Made by a program: the position numbers and the translations under genes. A stretch of 64,000 nt of DNA, taken from NCBI GenBank assembly GCA_905331475.1, contig CAJNYU010000397.1, forward strand, positions 62,001 to 126,000, in the 5' to 3' direction. Within the stretch, counting starts at the first letter, position 1. Every line of letters starts with the position of its first letter. This stretch comes from Rotaria socialis (taxonomy: Eukaryota; Rotifera; Eurotatoria; Philodinida; Philodinidae). The notes under the pieces are model-generated. The model searched no databases. It saw nothing but the letters and a program-made list of their open reading frames with translations, and was not told the origin of the DNA. This document shows positions 12,590 through 24,379 of the stretch, piece after piece.

Positions 12590-12700
12590 GTCTTACTTCG
12601 AGAAAGTTACCGAAGCCGAGGATTAGTGATGAACCAGGAATATTGAGTTTTTCGAAAAAACCATAGACTGATATAATATAATACAAATAAATGATAATAG
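12590..12700 (-). pseudogene. Decayed cytochrome P450 first-exon fragment
   Basis: About 110 bp resemble the start of the intact P450 gene near 18410-18510, in the same orientation. Both hold a shared CCAGGAATATTGAGTTT core, followed by similar bases coding for the membrane-anchor region. The reading frame is broken and nothing else of the gene follows, so this is a relic of a duplicated P450. Confidence 0.7.
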
Positions 12701-12770
12701 CTATAAATAAAAATGTTAAATTTTCATATAAATTAGATGAACTCTTTCATTCCATATTCATTTTTAAAAG

Positions 12771-13049
12771 AATCCACGAATAGAGACGTTTCAAGTTAAG
12801 ATTGAAGTCTATGATTCTATTCTTGTTGTGGCAAAAAAAAATAATCTACGTATAAACGTAAATGGTATTATTAGTTTAATAATTGATTGTGAACATTGCA
12901 AAGTATCAATCATCAATGAAAATACGGAGACAAAACAAGAATTAGCAGTTGATACCATATATTGTACTTTACCTTGGCAGTTTCAAGTCATTTTACTCGT
13001 CAACAACACTCGTATTCGTATTTTGCCAATGGAGATAATAGCTGAATAA
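12771..13049 (+). pseudogene. Orphan terminal-exon-like open frame, unknown
   Basis: After an AG acceptor (TTTTTAAAAG) an open frame of 92 residues runs to TAA without an early ATG. Its composition is protein-like (ETFQVKIEVYDSILVVAKKN, then alternating hydrophobic strands, Cys-Glu-His-Cys near the middle). I do not recognise it and find no partner exon upstream apart from the piece near 12143. It may be the last exon of an unrecognised gene or a fragment. Confidence 0.35.
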
Positions 13050-16000
13050 ATATTTCTTCATCAGAACGAACTGAATTAGAAAAATACATGGGCTAATCTT
13101 TATACTATTTTTGTGTTTAGGATTTTAAAATTATAGAAAATTAGCAAACTGAATTGAGAATATTAGATTTAAATCTATGATAGTTTATTTCTAGTATATA
13201 CAATAAAATATAAAGATACCATTATTTTATCATAAACTTACCGAGCCGAACATTTAGTAAAAATTTCACAAAAAGAAAATTTTACCATCACATAAATATG
13301 ATTTAATAGGTGTTCTCGTTATTAGAATAATGCAAAAATCTTATGATGAGAATTTTTATCTATAATTTATACAATATCAACTGCAAACATGAATTTGATA
13401 TTTTTCTAAATTGTTTAATAAACATTCTATTTTTAGACTTATTTTGTATAAAACAAGTTAACCTGAGAGAATAATAGTCTAGGAATAAAAATCAACGAAT
13501 AAAGAAAATAATAATAATTACAATTGATGAATCAATAAATATTTATATTAATGAACGATTAGAGAAATTTTCATATATATATATAGTAGAACAACTGAAT
13601 AGATGTTTCGAGTGTGATTAATTTGTTAGGGCAAATTTTCATTTTTTTCAACAATATTCTAATAATCTAAAGTTGAATATGTTTCACTTTTGCATTATTT
13701 ACTATTAATCAACATGCTAATATTTTTCTACAGCGTAATGTCTATCAATAAGAAAATGATTCATAACTTTTTCTTTTATAAATGCATTTGACACTCATAT
13801 ACACACTGAAACAAAAATAGACGAGAGGCCATATTTATTATTTTTTCGATAATTTATTGGCAAGTTGATGAAAATAAAAAGAAATATATTGCGGGTATCA
13901 TAGAATTCATGTCAATTGGGGAATTATTCTAAAAAATAGCTTATACCATTAGCTATGAAGTTCTAGAGAGTCCAAGCATAATTATAGTTTTACAAAAGGA
14001 TAGTCTTTTTTTTTATGAAAACAACCATTAAAGACACCTATTCAGAGGATCAAAATAATTTATCTGGGCAACGCCTTTATTGTGATTATCACACAAGTCC
14101 AAAGGTAAAAGAAACGAACGAACGGACGCATGCATGCATGAAATATTAACGAAAACATCGTTTCATTAACATAGTAGTGATATCATATTTTTACATCAGT
14201 CTACAAGTCAAAAGAATATTTTTCTCAATGTTTTTTCTTTTTATATTTTTATTGCACGAAGGTACGAGCGCAATGATTAGTAAAAAGCTATTTTCATATT
14301 ATATCTTGTCGCCGTATTTTGCATCGAATATTTGTTTAGTAAATCTTAGCCACGGACTGATTTCGTTACGGTTTTGGGAGTGGCATATTAACAGTTAATT
14401 AACATTACTTATGATTCTCATGAGGTACGCTTTCACACCCTTCAGATATTTCTTCTGTCATTGGGCGAGAGGTTAACAGTAATTTATACGGTATTTTATG
14501 ACAGTAGTATGTATCATCATACAATTGATTGAAGCTCTTTAAAAGAATGTTGATGGTTATAGCCATTAAAAGTTGGCAATATGTGTTGTTCACAACATAT
14601 TCTGATTTTTTCAATTAAAAAGATCATCCATAATTGATATACGCCTTTCATTGGTCATTTTAAATTATAAAAATTGTTGCTTTAACGCTAGAATGCATTC
14701 CTAATCTATCGAAGATAGTTATACTTTCTAAAATACTAAGAAAATAATTCATATACTATTTGAATAATTGCATAAGACCGTCTCCATATATTGGCCTTTG
14801 ATTTGCATATACTTTACGTATGGGAAATATTTGACAAAAAAAAAGATTACATTCGAGTAACGGTAAACGGTAGAAGTATTTGCATCAAGAATTGTATATT
14901 TTCTCTGTTTTTACAATGGTGCGAATTCAATAAACAAATTGTACAGTCATACAATGCTACTCATTTCGCAAAATACTGAAATTATTTAATGAATCGAGGC
15001 GGTTGGTTGATATCGTTCCTATCTAATTTATAAAATGTATAATACATCAAAAATAGATGCTTGATTGCACAAAGAGTAAATTGTTATCATGCATCAAAAT
15101 CAAATTCAAAAAAACAAAATGTAAATTGCTTATTTTTCGCGATGACGAAGCGTTGCTTGTTTTAGATACTAATTAGAAAAAAAACAAGAAAAAAATACGT
15201 GTTCCTTTAATCAGTGCAAAAATGTGTAGCAAGGTGAAAAATCCCCCAGATATCTCATTACATTGCAATACGTTTGTTATTTTGACATGGCTTGAATTTA
15301 AACAGTATGAATAAGGGATAATATTTTTCATTGAAAACACTTAAAAAGATGATGATTTCACAAACATATCACCTTGATAGACTCTGATCATTTTTAAGCA
15401 GCACAATCCAACTAAATCTGAAAAATTACATTTATTGTGCATCGGCAACGACTGAAAAGCGAAAAGAACAAAAAACATACAGCACCTTATTTATTTATTT
15501 ATTGCACATAGAAAATAAACTAAATATTAGCCTTTCAAACATTAAAAGTAGGACAACTAGAGAATATTTGAAGTACAGACATGATGAGTTATTACGTCCA
15601 AGGGTAAAAAATACATTTATCAAAAGGCATTTTAGGAATCATAGATAAAATTGGCTAATAGTCTGTTTTAACATTAAAAATAAACAGACAGTGACTGCCT
15701 GGAGAATTATACATGTACACTCGACCGGAAGTTCTTCAAAAGTTAAAAATAATATGTTCAGATAGCCTCTAGACAACTACAGATATAACGTAAACATGAT
15801 CTTAAAAAATGACAACGACTAGATCTACTAGTCATTAAATTAATTTGATATCAAGAATGTTAAATCATTATAGTTCATTGTTTTAATTTAATAATTTATT
15901 GTTGTGCTCAAAAGTCTTACATGTCAACCAAAAGAAGTCTAAGTTTGTAAACTATTATTAAAGTCTAACGACAGTATGATAACCTCACAGTATCTACGTT

Positions 16001-16231
16001 TATTTACATGTCGTAACTAGAAAATATTTTCTTCTAACATCTCTTCATATTTGACGTATAACACGTAGATGAAACGTAAGCACACTGAAAATTGACATTT
16101 CAGAGTCAAAGACAGATATCCCATGGAAAACACATATTTTATTTTTATTCCATCAATAAATGCAAAACTGTAAATTAGTTTATCAAAGAAAAGAAAACAA
16201 GAAAAACATTCAAGTTGTTACCGAGAATCCA

Positions 16232-18541
16232 TTAAACATGCTGTTCATCCCTTCGTTGTAAACGAATTATAGCTTCTTTTGGTGCTATGACAAAAGTTTC
16301 TGTTAGTCGTTCGAATGACTTATGTGTTGGTGCACCACAATCAACAATAGAATATGTTTTGAGAAGACGAACAAGGAGTATTTTGATCTCAATCAGGGCA
16401 AAACGCATTCCAACACAATTTCGAGGTCCAGCTCCAAACGCAATCCATGCCATCGGATGTCGTTTTGTAGCAAAGCGTTCAGGGTAAAATATATGTGGAT
16501 CTACAGGCCCCCACAAATCAGGATCAAAATGCAATGCAAACATATCAGCAGCAATACATGTACCAGCTGGAATCGTACCAATACCATTGATATAAAAGTC
16601 TTCTGTACTTTGACGATTGACTACCACTGGTGCAATAGGATACATGCGAAGCGTTTCTCGAATGAACATATCCAAGTAGTCCATCTCGAATATTGTGTCA
16701 TAAGATGGCATTTCATCATCGTTTTCAGGATGGAAATGTTTATCAATATGTTCTTGTAGTTTCTGTTGTTCTGGTGGATGAGTTGCAAGCGCATAAGTAG
16801 TATAACTAAGCGCTGTACTTGTCGTTTCATAGCCACCAATCACTGTCAGACAAAAGCTAATTTAAAAGAATTCAAGATAGTAAATTTGACTCACTGAATA
16901 CAAGAATGTTTGCTGCAATTTCATGTCGAGTAAGTTTTCGTATGAGTGGTGTCCCAAAATCGGTTTCTTTAGTTGTAGTATCAGTTGATCGACCATCCTT
17001 CAAATGATATACACAAAATAGTGAATATAACAATGATAGATATTCTGGGGAAATTCTTCACTTATTATTAAAAAAAAAGGAAATGGAACGATTACAAGGA
17101 TGTTTTCACTATTATTTTATTTTATTACGAAATTCTACTATGATTCGCTTAACAAAATGCACGGGAATAGCGGATAAGTGCGATGTTTTATTATGATATC
17201 AAGTTCAGAAAGATGACTATGTGCCAATGATCATTTTTCTCAGTGTAGTCAATTTTAATAAGAAATAATCTATTATTCCAAGTTTAGATTCAAGTTTTGA
17301 TTAGTTTGTGAATATTTCGACATCAGAGTGATTCACTTGCTTGACCTTTCAATACCGTGAAAATAGTTCCGTGTTTTTTTTACCTATTAAAATATGCGAA
17401 GAGGACAGGCATATAATATTATATTTTCAATACTCTATGCAAATGCAAACAACAAGCCGTTAGAATATTTACAAAAAAGAATTTATCGATACATGTTCTA
17501 AATACTATTAAGAGATAACTTTCTCTTTGAAACTGAAGTAAATATATATAAATCGTGTAGAGTTTGGAAGATATCTTACAATTGATTTAGTGAAACTAAT
17601 TCTTGAAAGAAAAATCAAACTGAACATACTTGAATATATTCTTCATCTGTTGCTGATTCCAACATCAATTGCAATAAATCAGTACGACCTGTTCGACTTA
17701 AATTTTGACATTTCTCCATTATTTTGTATGTTTGCTTCGTAATCCATATGGCTGGAGTTTCGTTTAGAAATCGCTTTGTTATTGGAAAATTTTCACGACA
17801 CCAATAACTGATACCACCCATCAATAAATCAATTGACCTCCATAGTTTATTCAATTCATTGATAAACAATGCTAACAGAACTAGTAATCGAACATTCACT
17901 TTTTCTTCGAATAGTTGCTGAGAGTAAACAAGATATGGATCATTGATATTATTTTGCATGTCGGTATCAAGGCCAAAAGCACATGACCATATTGTATCCA
18001 TTGTAAATCGTTTATAAAATGCATAGATATCAAATGATTGACACTTGTTACATTGTTCAGACATCTTTGTCATGAATACACCAAGAGTTCGATGAATGAG
18101 GGGTGTCATTTGCTTGAGTTTGACTGAGGAAAATGTTGGATTAATAACAGATCTTTGTCGTTTCCAACGCATTCCAGTTGCAAGAAACATACTAACTCGT
18201 TTCGTACTTTCATCGGACAATGGAAAAGTACGACGAGAATGAAAATTTGAAAAATTTTTAGTAAATACATTTTGTAATATGTCAGGATCGGAGATAACTA
18301 AAATAGGCGTGTGTCCTTGGAAATAGCCAAATACGCGCCCATATTTATTCGTCCATTTCTTAATTGTCAACGATAAACGTCTACTTTTAATAACTTCATG
18401 TAAGTTACCAAAGAAGGGTATTGGTGATGGGCCAGGAATATTGAGTTTTGTGAAAAACTCATAGGCTGGCATAATATAGCACAAATAAACAATAAATATG
18501 ATAAGAGCTAGAGCAAGTAACACAACAGAGACTAAAAGCAT
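16232..18541 (-). CDS. Cytochrome P450 (CYP3-clan-like), microsomal
   Basis: Three exons on the minus strand, 18541-17630, 16997-16895 and 16842-16232, join in phase to 541 residues. The N-terminus is a hydrophobic anchor (residues 1-25) followed by the Pro-rich hinge NIPGPSPIPFFGN, typical of ER-bound P450s. Also visible are the C-helix WKRQRSVINPTF, the I-helix oxygen-binding motif GGYETTS, the K-helix ETLR, PERF, and the haem loop FGAGPRNCVGMRFA with the Cys ligand. The C-helix and haem loop look most like the CYP3 clan. It is expected to be a monooxygenase of xenobiotics or lipids using NADPH-P450 reductase. Intron 1 is long (632 nt). A splice-acceptor-like TTTTACAG lies upstream of the ATG. 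P450 relics lie on both sides, so the locus once held several copies. Confidence 0.93.
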
Positions 18542-20253
18542 CTTTTAGTTACTGTAAAATTAACGAAATAAATGTTTGCTTTTTCATTTTCATTAACCAA
18601 AGCGCTAACGCCCAGTTTTATTGCGTTGTTTTTCTCGTCTCCACGCCCTTTATCGATATCTTTATATTTTTTCTTTTCGCTCGTCCTCTTCAAATTATGA
18701 TTAGATTGATGTTACAGCAGAATATGCTTTGCGCTAAGCTTCATAGCTCCCGATGGGCGTACAGATTCAAGGTTACGTTTTAGATGCCAACAAATTTACC
18801 GTTTGCTTCGCTGGAAACTCTTCAGAAACAAATATTTTTAAATTTAATGACATAGAACCAATTTAACTTCTATTTGTTTATACATTGACTTGTTCTAGAA
18901 CGATGGCGATATATTCTTTGAGCTTTTCTAAATCTAACACTTGAATATCTTTCGGGGAGATGAATAGGGAATATTTTAAACTCCATCCCAACGAAACTCA
19001 TTCCAACATAATTTCGTGATCGATGATCTACAAGCAGAATCCCACAAATTAGGATTGAAATGTTTATCAATAGGTTCTTGTAGTTTTTCTTGTTCTTCTG
19101 GATGATGATTTGTAACCAGACCAGAAAATTGTCAACAATTAACATTAGAAAGCATTAAAAGAAATAGTTCCTATTTGCTATTTCATGTTAAATAAGTTTC
19201 CAATTTAAGTCTACTTTATTATCGTTAACTTCCTTTTTCACACAATTTGCATTATAACTAAACAAGGCCATCGATTGATACTGATCTCTGTATTAATTGG
19301 ACAAAATCAATGCGCTAATATTTATTTACCATTTTTTAAATACTTGTCTTATGATTCAATAGTGTAGTTCTTCTTCAACATGATTCTGTGTCGTTAGAAA
19401 AGGATGTGAAATCCACGAATGTATAAAACTCTCCATACGATGAAATTTGTTGAAAAAATGATTTTATTCTTTTATAAACAAGGAGAAAAAAAACATGAAA
19501 CATATTTGATAGTATTAGCATCACGAAATACTCTTTTCTAATAAACTAAATATTATTTCGCGTAGATTTATTAAAAGTCTAAAGTACATCTTCAAGAGAT
19601 ATTTAAAATGAATCATTGGCCTTTCTTGTATTCGCCTGAACTATTTTACATGAGCTTGTAATTATTACAATAAATTTTTCATTTCCAACGAAAACCAGTA
19701 CCACTAAGAAGATGCGATTATTTTCTATATTGTTATACGAATGGAAAAGTCTTATGAAGATAAAAACTTCAAAGCGTTTTAAAAAAACCCATCTGGTAAT
19801 ATAAACAAGATCGAACAAATTATTTCAATCGTTTAGAGAGCTGTTCGTTTGTCCGATATATCAATCACATCATACTGACCAAAGAGAAAAATAATCAAAG
19901 ATACCTTTGTTTACTCCGTTACTCGTCACTGATTATCACTCATCAAAATAATCATTGATATTTTCATAATTAACTAGGAGCCTTCATTTTTTGCATAATT
20001 AATGGATAGTATTGAAGTATTGTTGATATTATCATGCTAATATAAGAACGCATCTGGATGTAATCACTTGATTGAGTATCAAAAGTGCGGAGTGTTACGT
20101 ACAAAGATTTTATTTTTATGAATTTAATATTTTAAAAGCACACAGTACAACTAGCACGTAGTACAATCTTGTCTTGGTTGATGAAATCTTTTCTTTTATT
20201 AGGAAAGAGAAAAGAAAAATAATGTATAATAATCGATAAACATAAACGAATAA
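18542..20253. other. Intergenic region with P450 relic
   Basis: About 1.7 kb holding the P450 upstream region, the decayed P450 piece at about 18880-19110, and AT-rich sequence without coding signal to 20253. Confidence 0.5.
18880..19110 (-). pseudogene. Decayed cytochrome P450 last-exon fragment with internal deletion
   Basis: Two pieces of the P450 last exon can be aligned by eye. One matches the haem-loop region (CATTCCAACATAATTTCG against CATTCCAACACAATTTCG in the live gene). The other matches the region before the K-helix (GAAATGTTTATCAATA, then GTTCTTGTAGTTT). They lie about 40 bp apart here instead of about 300 bp in the live copy, so the intervening part was deleted. The frame is disrupted. 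Confidence 0.75.
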
Positions 20254-21441
20254 TTATAAGGTTATAGGAAATAATCTATGCGTTGGTGGTGCCGTTAAAT
20301 CTAATAAAAAAAAGAAGAAAACAAAATAGAATTCTAATGAAAAAGAAAAAATAATATACAAACTTACCACTTTCAAATCGAATATTAATTGGGCGACTAT
20401 AATTTTTGAGAATATCTTCAGCTGTTCGAAAGATTGGCTGTTTAAGAAGATAATTGATATTCACTGAAAATAAAAAAAAGGACCATTCGAACAAGTCCAT
20501 AGAGAGTTGTTGTATTTTTAATTACCTTGATTGGGTAATAAATCAGCTCTATTTTGATCGAAATTTGCTAGAACATCACCACCTCGTTCCTTTTTGTAAT
20601 ACAAAATTAAGAAAATAGTTAAAATAAAATGTTAAATATGCAATGATTACATTTCGTTGTCGTTCTTCGGCTTGATATCTTGCTAATCTTAATAATTTAC
20701 CAAGAATTTCAATAGCAATCGCTTCTGGTGTTTCAGCTGGTTGAGCATCAAGATCTTCGACAGCTAATTTAATACCTCTGAATGACCAATTCGGATAGTG
20801 TCGTGCATTAATCTAAAGAAAAAAAATAATAATTATAATCATAAGTTGTAATACTATGATAAATATCAACATTATATGAAATATTAAGAATAGATGCTTC
20901 TCGTATAAGGCCATCTCGATTATTAATTGATTGATTAAGATCTTCAAGAATAGATTTCATTGCTGAATTAGTTACTTCCAGATAATGAATAAAAAGAGTT
21001 GGAAAAATAAGTAATAGACCAGTTGCTGGTTGAACATGAGTATCCTCCGGAGTATTATGTTGATTTGTATCCAAAGGTTTTTCAACAGTAATAGGTAAAG
21101 AACTTATGAAGTTTTGATAATAATCTATTAATTAAACACATTCATAAAACTCAATTTAACATTCAGAAATACTACACACCTGCAAGTTCTGGTTTATGAT
21201 CCCAAGCATCTTTTAAACGACCGATAATAACAATATTACTAAGGAATGGAAGCTAAATAATAACATATTTCTCTTTCATTTTTACTAATAAATATATTTT
21301 AGAAATAGAATATACTTGTTTTTCTTTGGTATGTTCAAATAATGTTTGATTGGGATATTCCTGATGATTATGACCACCAACAGCTCCACTTTCGGCTGAT
21401 GAAATACGATGAGGTCTTTGATGATTACGTGTTTCAGGCAT
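20254..21441 (-). CDS. TEX47 / BLUF-domain-like protein
   Basis: Seven exons, 21441-21316, 21252-21180, 21124-20871, 20812-20651, 20589-20526, 20463-20368 and 20300-20254, join in phase to 273 residues. The core resembles the small alpha/beta domain of testis-expressed protein 47 (a BLUF-like fold). A first strand runs FLSNIVIIGRL, then ATGLLLIFPTLFIHYLEV, then a helix with AMKSILEDL. A Leu/Ala-rich helix (GKLLRLARYQAE) and a short conserved-looking tail follow. In animals this family is linked to testis and cilia; its biochemical role is unknown to me. The assignment rests on pattern only and is moderate; gene structure is much firmer than the name. The neighbour on the left is an old P450 array; no functional link is implied. 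Confidence 0.7.
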
Positions 21442-22137
21442 GATATTTAAATCAAAATGTTTAATTTAAATTGATTGTCTAATATTCATATCGTTCTGTT
21501 TTACAGTGCCATAGTAACTGACTCTATAAGATCCGTGAGTACGACATCTATCTCTCGACATGCAAAAGATTTTCAGCACTGTTTTTTGCATGCCGATTAA
21601 ACAAATTTATATTCTACACCTCTAATCTAATAAATCAACTATCAATTTATTATATTTTTAAATATAGTATTGAAAAGAAAAAATTCCTTAAATACTTTCT
21701 AGTTTAACGAAGTAAATGCATATTTTAATGCTTTTGATTAGAGTGGTATTTTCGATAGAAAAAAAGTTAGAAACATTAGCATCACTCTACGACAGACAAG
21801 CGAGAACATTAGTCATAATCAAGCAAGAAATATTACTTGTGTAGAATTACAATGAGCATAGTTTGATGCATACTCAACTATTTCCGATCGTTCATACATA
21901 ATTTAGGGTGCTGTTCAAAAACAGTCAGTGATCATCCGCCGTACGAGGATTAATATGATTAGGTCATGCGAAAAGTAGCGACGGAAATACTTTGATGCTT
22001 TGTAAAAATCTCAAAGAAAATTTTATCTAGATGGTCTTGTAATAAAAACGATGCATTCGATTTCTACCGTATGTGATGATAATGAATTTTCGATTAGAAC
22101 TATTGACTGTTATATATGACAATAATGTTTTTAATAC

Positions 22138-22161
22138 TATATATATATATATATATATATA
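22138..22161. repeat. (TA)n microsatellite
   Basis: Alternating A/T of about 24 bp in intergenic DNA. Confidence 0.9.
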
Positions 22162-23621
22162 CTGAATAAGCTTTGTTAGAACCGAGATAAAGAATTGTAA
22201 TGCTGCGTAATTTTAAGCAGAACTGAAGATAGCTATATCGTAATGATTAGTTTTTTCAGAAATCTTTCTAAATCTTTCAATAAATTCATTAAAAAATGGT
22301 GAAAACTCAGTTCAATCTTCAATTAGCAGTTCAGGTGAATTTTTATCAATTGAAACTTCACTGTAAATATTGAAAAATTTTAGACAAAAATTGTAATATA
22401 AAATTCAATGCGTTTTCATTTTCTATGTTTGCAAAGATGAGAATGAGCATTCTTAATCTTAGTTCTATCAACAGTGAGTTATTCAAAAAAAAATGTTCAA
22501 CCCTTTGATGTTTCTTTGAAAAACGTTATAACATTATATTCAAGTTTCAAGGAAAAGAGTTCTAATCGAATTATTTTATGAAGATTCTAACTTCATGATG
22601 ATCAAATATAACAGAGATGCTACAACATCATTTGTACTATGGGACTATGGTAGGACTTGTTATAGTACCTTCAACACGGCGTATCTATCTATCTATATAT
22701 ATTTACTTATTTGAACAAACTTCATATTATATTTCATACTGTGGCTGGTTTCCGTTCGTATATCAATATTTATGCCAAAAATAGTTGAAATTATTTACAT
22801 CAATATTATGTATGAGGCGAATCACAATTTATTTGAAGAAAGACAGCGTGCTTCAAAACTTATTTGAAAAATGTAATGTTAGTCACTTGAGTGAAGCACG
22901 ATCCATTATAGATTATACTAAAGAATAAAGTAAGTAAATCGTTCTTGTCATTAACATCGGTTTAACATGAAAAGGTACCCTGTAAGAAAACAGAGTTTTT
23001 TCGGTTATGAGCGAACCATTGGAATAGCACTTTTCTTTTAAATTACATATCAACCCCTTACTGTAAGTTATATTACTTGATCATTTTTCCTTTTATCTTT
23101 TCATGACATTGATCCTACTAGGGCTATACTACTCTAGTTGGTGTCATCCACCGTTCATTTTTGTATTCAAGTAGAATGAGGACCCCTGAGACTAATATAT
23201 GGTAGCAATTCATCGATCATCGAATTGAAATATACCACTTGAGAGTATCAATTTTTTTGTGATCATTAGCATCGAAAATAGAAAGAACAGAACAAAAGAA
23301 ATCAATGGTACTCTTTTCTAATTGCTGATTTCTTCATTATGAGTTCACCTATATCAACGGAGAAAATTCATATCGTAGTGTGATAATTCGACTGTTAGTT
23401 CATCGAACTACTTAAGGTATCAATTCAATGTAAATAGTGCATTAAATAATTAATCAATTAGAATTGAAAACAGTCTCGATACTGTAACAAAGTAATCAGA
23501 GATATTTTAACGAAAAATAAATAAAAAAATATTCAAGTTGAAATAGAACTGACGATTGTGACAACAATGAATTAAACAGGAATTAATTATTTTTCTTATT
23601 TTTTTTTCTTTTCTTCCACAG

Positions 23622-23677
23622 ATACAAAGAAATGGCGACCAAATCGACTATACCGGCCAAACAAGAGTTTTATCGGT
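23622..23677 (+). other. Isolated exon-like segment
   Basis: A strong acceptor (CTTTTCTTCCACAG) precedes a short open piece with ATG near 23632. It encodes about 15 residues (MATKSTIPAKQEFYR) and ends at a GTAATG donor. It could be a 5' exon of the EF-hand gene downstream, but I could not find an acceptor that joins it in frame. Left as a possibility. Confidence 0.25.
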
Positions 23678-24055
23678 AATGCAAGTGTGTTTTCTCCGAA
23701 CAATACACAATCGCTATTTTCTTTAGAAGAGAGACAAATTTCTCTTCTGTTTTTTTTCTCGATAAAACTAGAATACGAGACAGAGAGAGGGAAGCTATAT
23801 ATATATGAAGAACAACTGAAGACTACTATATGATTTAATTCTTTTTTTTTCTTATAAGAACTATTTTATATCAGTCTTGAGTACAAAACCATATTCCTAT
23901 ACAACAGCGTAAGCCGAACTATATTTTAAATTATAGACAGATTTACTTGCTAATTACTTGCATGCTGTCAGGATTTATTGAAATACATGTTTTAGATAAT
24001 TTTATTCTACTGTGAAAAGTTCTGTTTTTTCTCCTTCTGTAACAATAAAACAATA

Positions 24056-24379
24056 ATGTCATCGACAAAAAACATATTCGATGATCTTCGATCAGAATTC
24101 GATCGTCTTGATGAAGTATAATGAATAATTAAACAATACACGTATTGGAAATCTTTTCTTTTAGGATAAAGATGGTTATATAACTCTAAAAGAATTTCGA
24201 GCATTCCATTCGAAAACAACGAACGATGCATCAGCAATAGCCAAAGCATTTGCTGCTATTGATTCGGATAAAGATGGTCTTGTAACATTTGAAGGTATTG
24301 AATAAAAAAGAAATTTATTTTTCTTAGATTTATAGATAATCTTTTTTTTCTAGAATTTCAACGTGCGTATAAAGACTAG
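24056..24379 (+). CDS. Small two-EF-hand calcium-binding protein
   Basis: Exons 24056-24115, 24165-24294 and 24354-24379 join in phase to 71 residues. There are two canonical EF-hand loops. The first is DEDKDGYITLKEF (D1, D3, D5, G6, I8, E12). The second is DSDKDGLVTFEEF. The first intron falls inside loop one, after the first two residues, and the second falls in loop two. The protein is only half of calmodulin: one EF-hand pair with a short N-terminal helix and almost no tail. It should bind two calcium ions and act as a sensor or buffer in the cytosol; partner unknown. Both loops keep every ligand position. If the exon-like segment near 23622 belongs here, the N-terminus would be longer. 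Confidence 0.85.

Larger units (their letters stand above)
11892..16231. other. Intergenic region with gene relics
   Basis: About 4.3 kb between the TRIM-like gene and the P450. The first 200 bases are probably 3' UTR. It contains two exon-like orphan pieces (12143-12220 and 12771-13049) and a decayed P450 first exon (about 12590-12700). From about 13050 to 16230 I see only AT-rich sequence without coding signal; the short frames near 14177 and 14791 show no recognisable protein features. Confidence 0.5.
21442..24055. other. Intergenic region
   Basis: About 2.6 kb, AT-rich, with a (TA)n microsatellite at 22138-22161. One exon-like segment lies at about 23622-23677, listed separately. No other coding signal seen. 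Confidence 0.5.

Noticed and set aside
16287-16759. + strand frames over the P450 last exon
   Set aside because: Antisense shadows of a clear P450 haem-domain exon.
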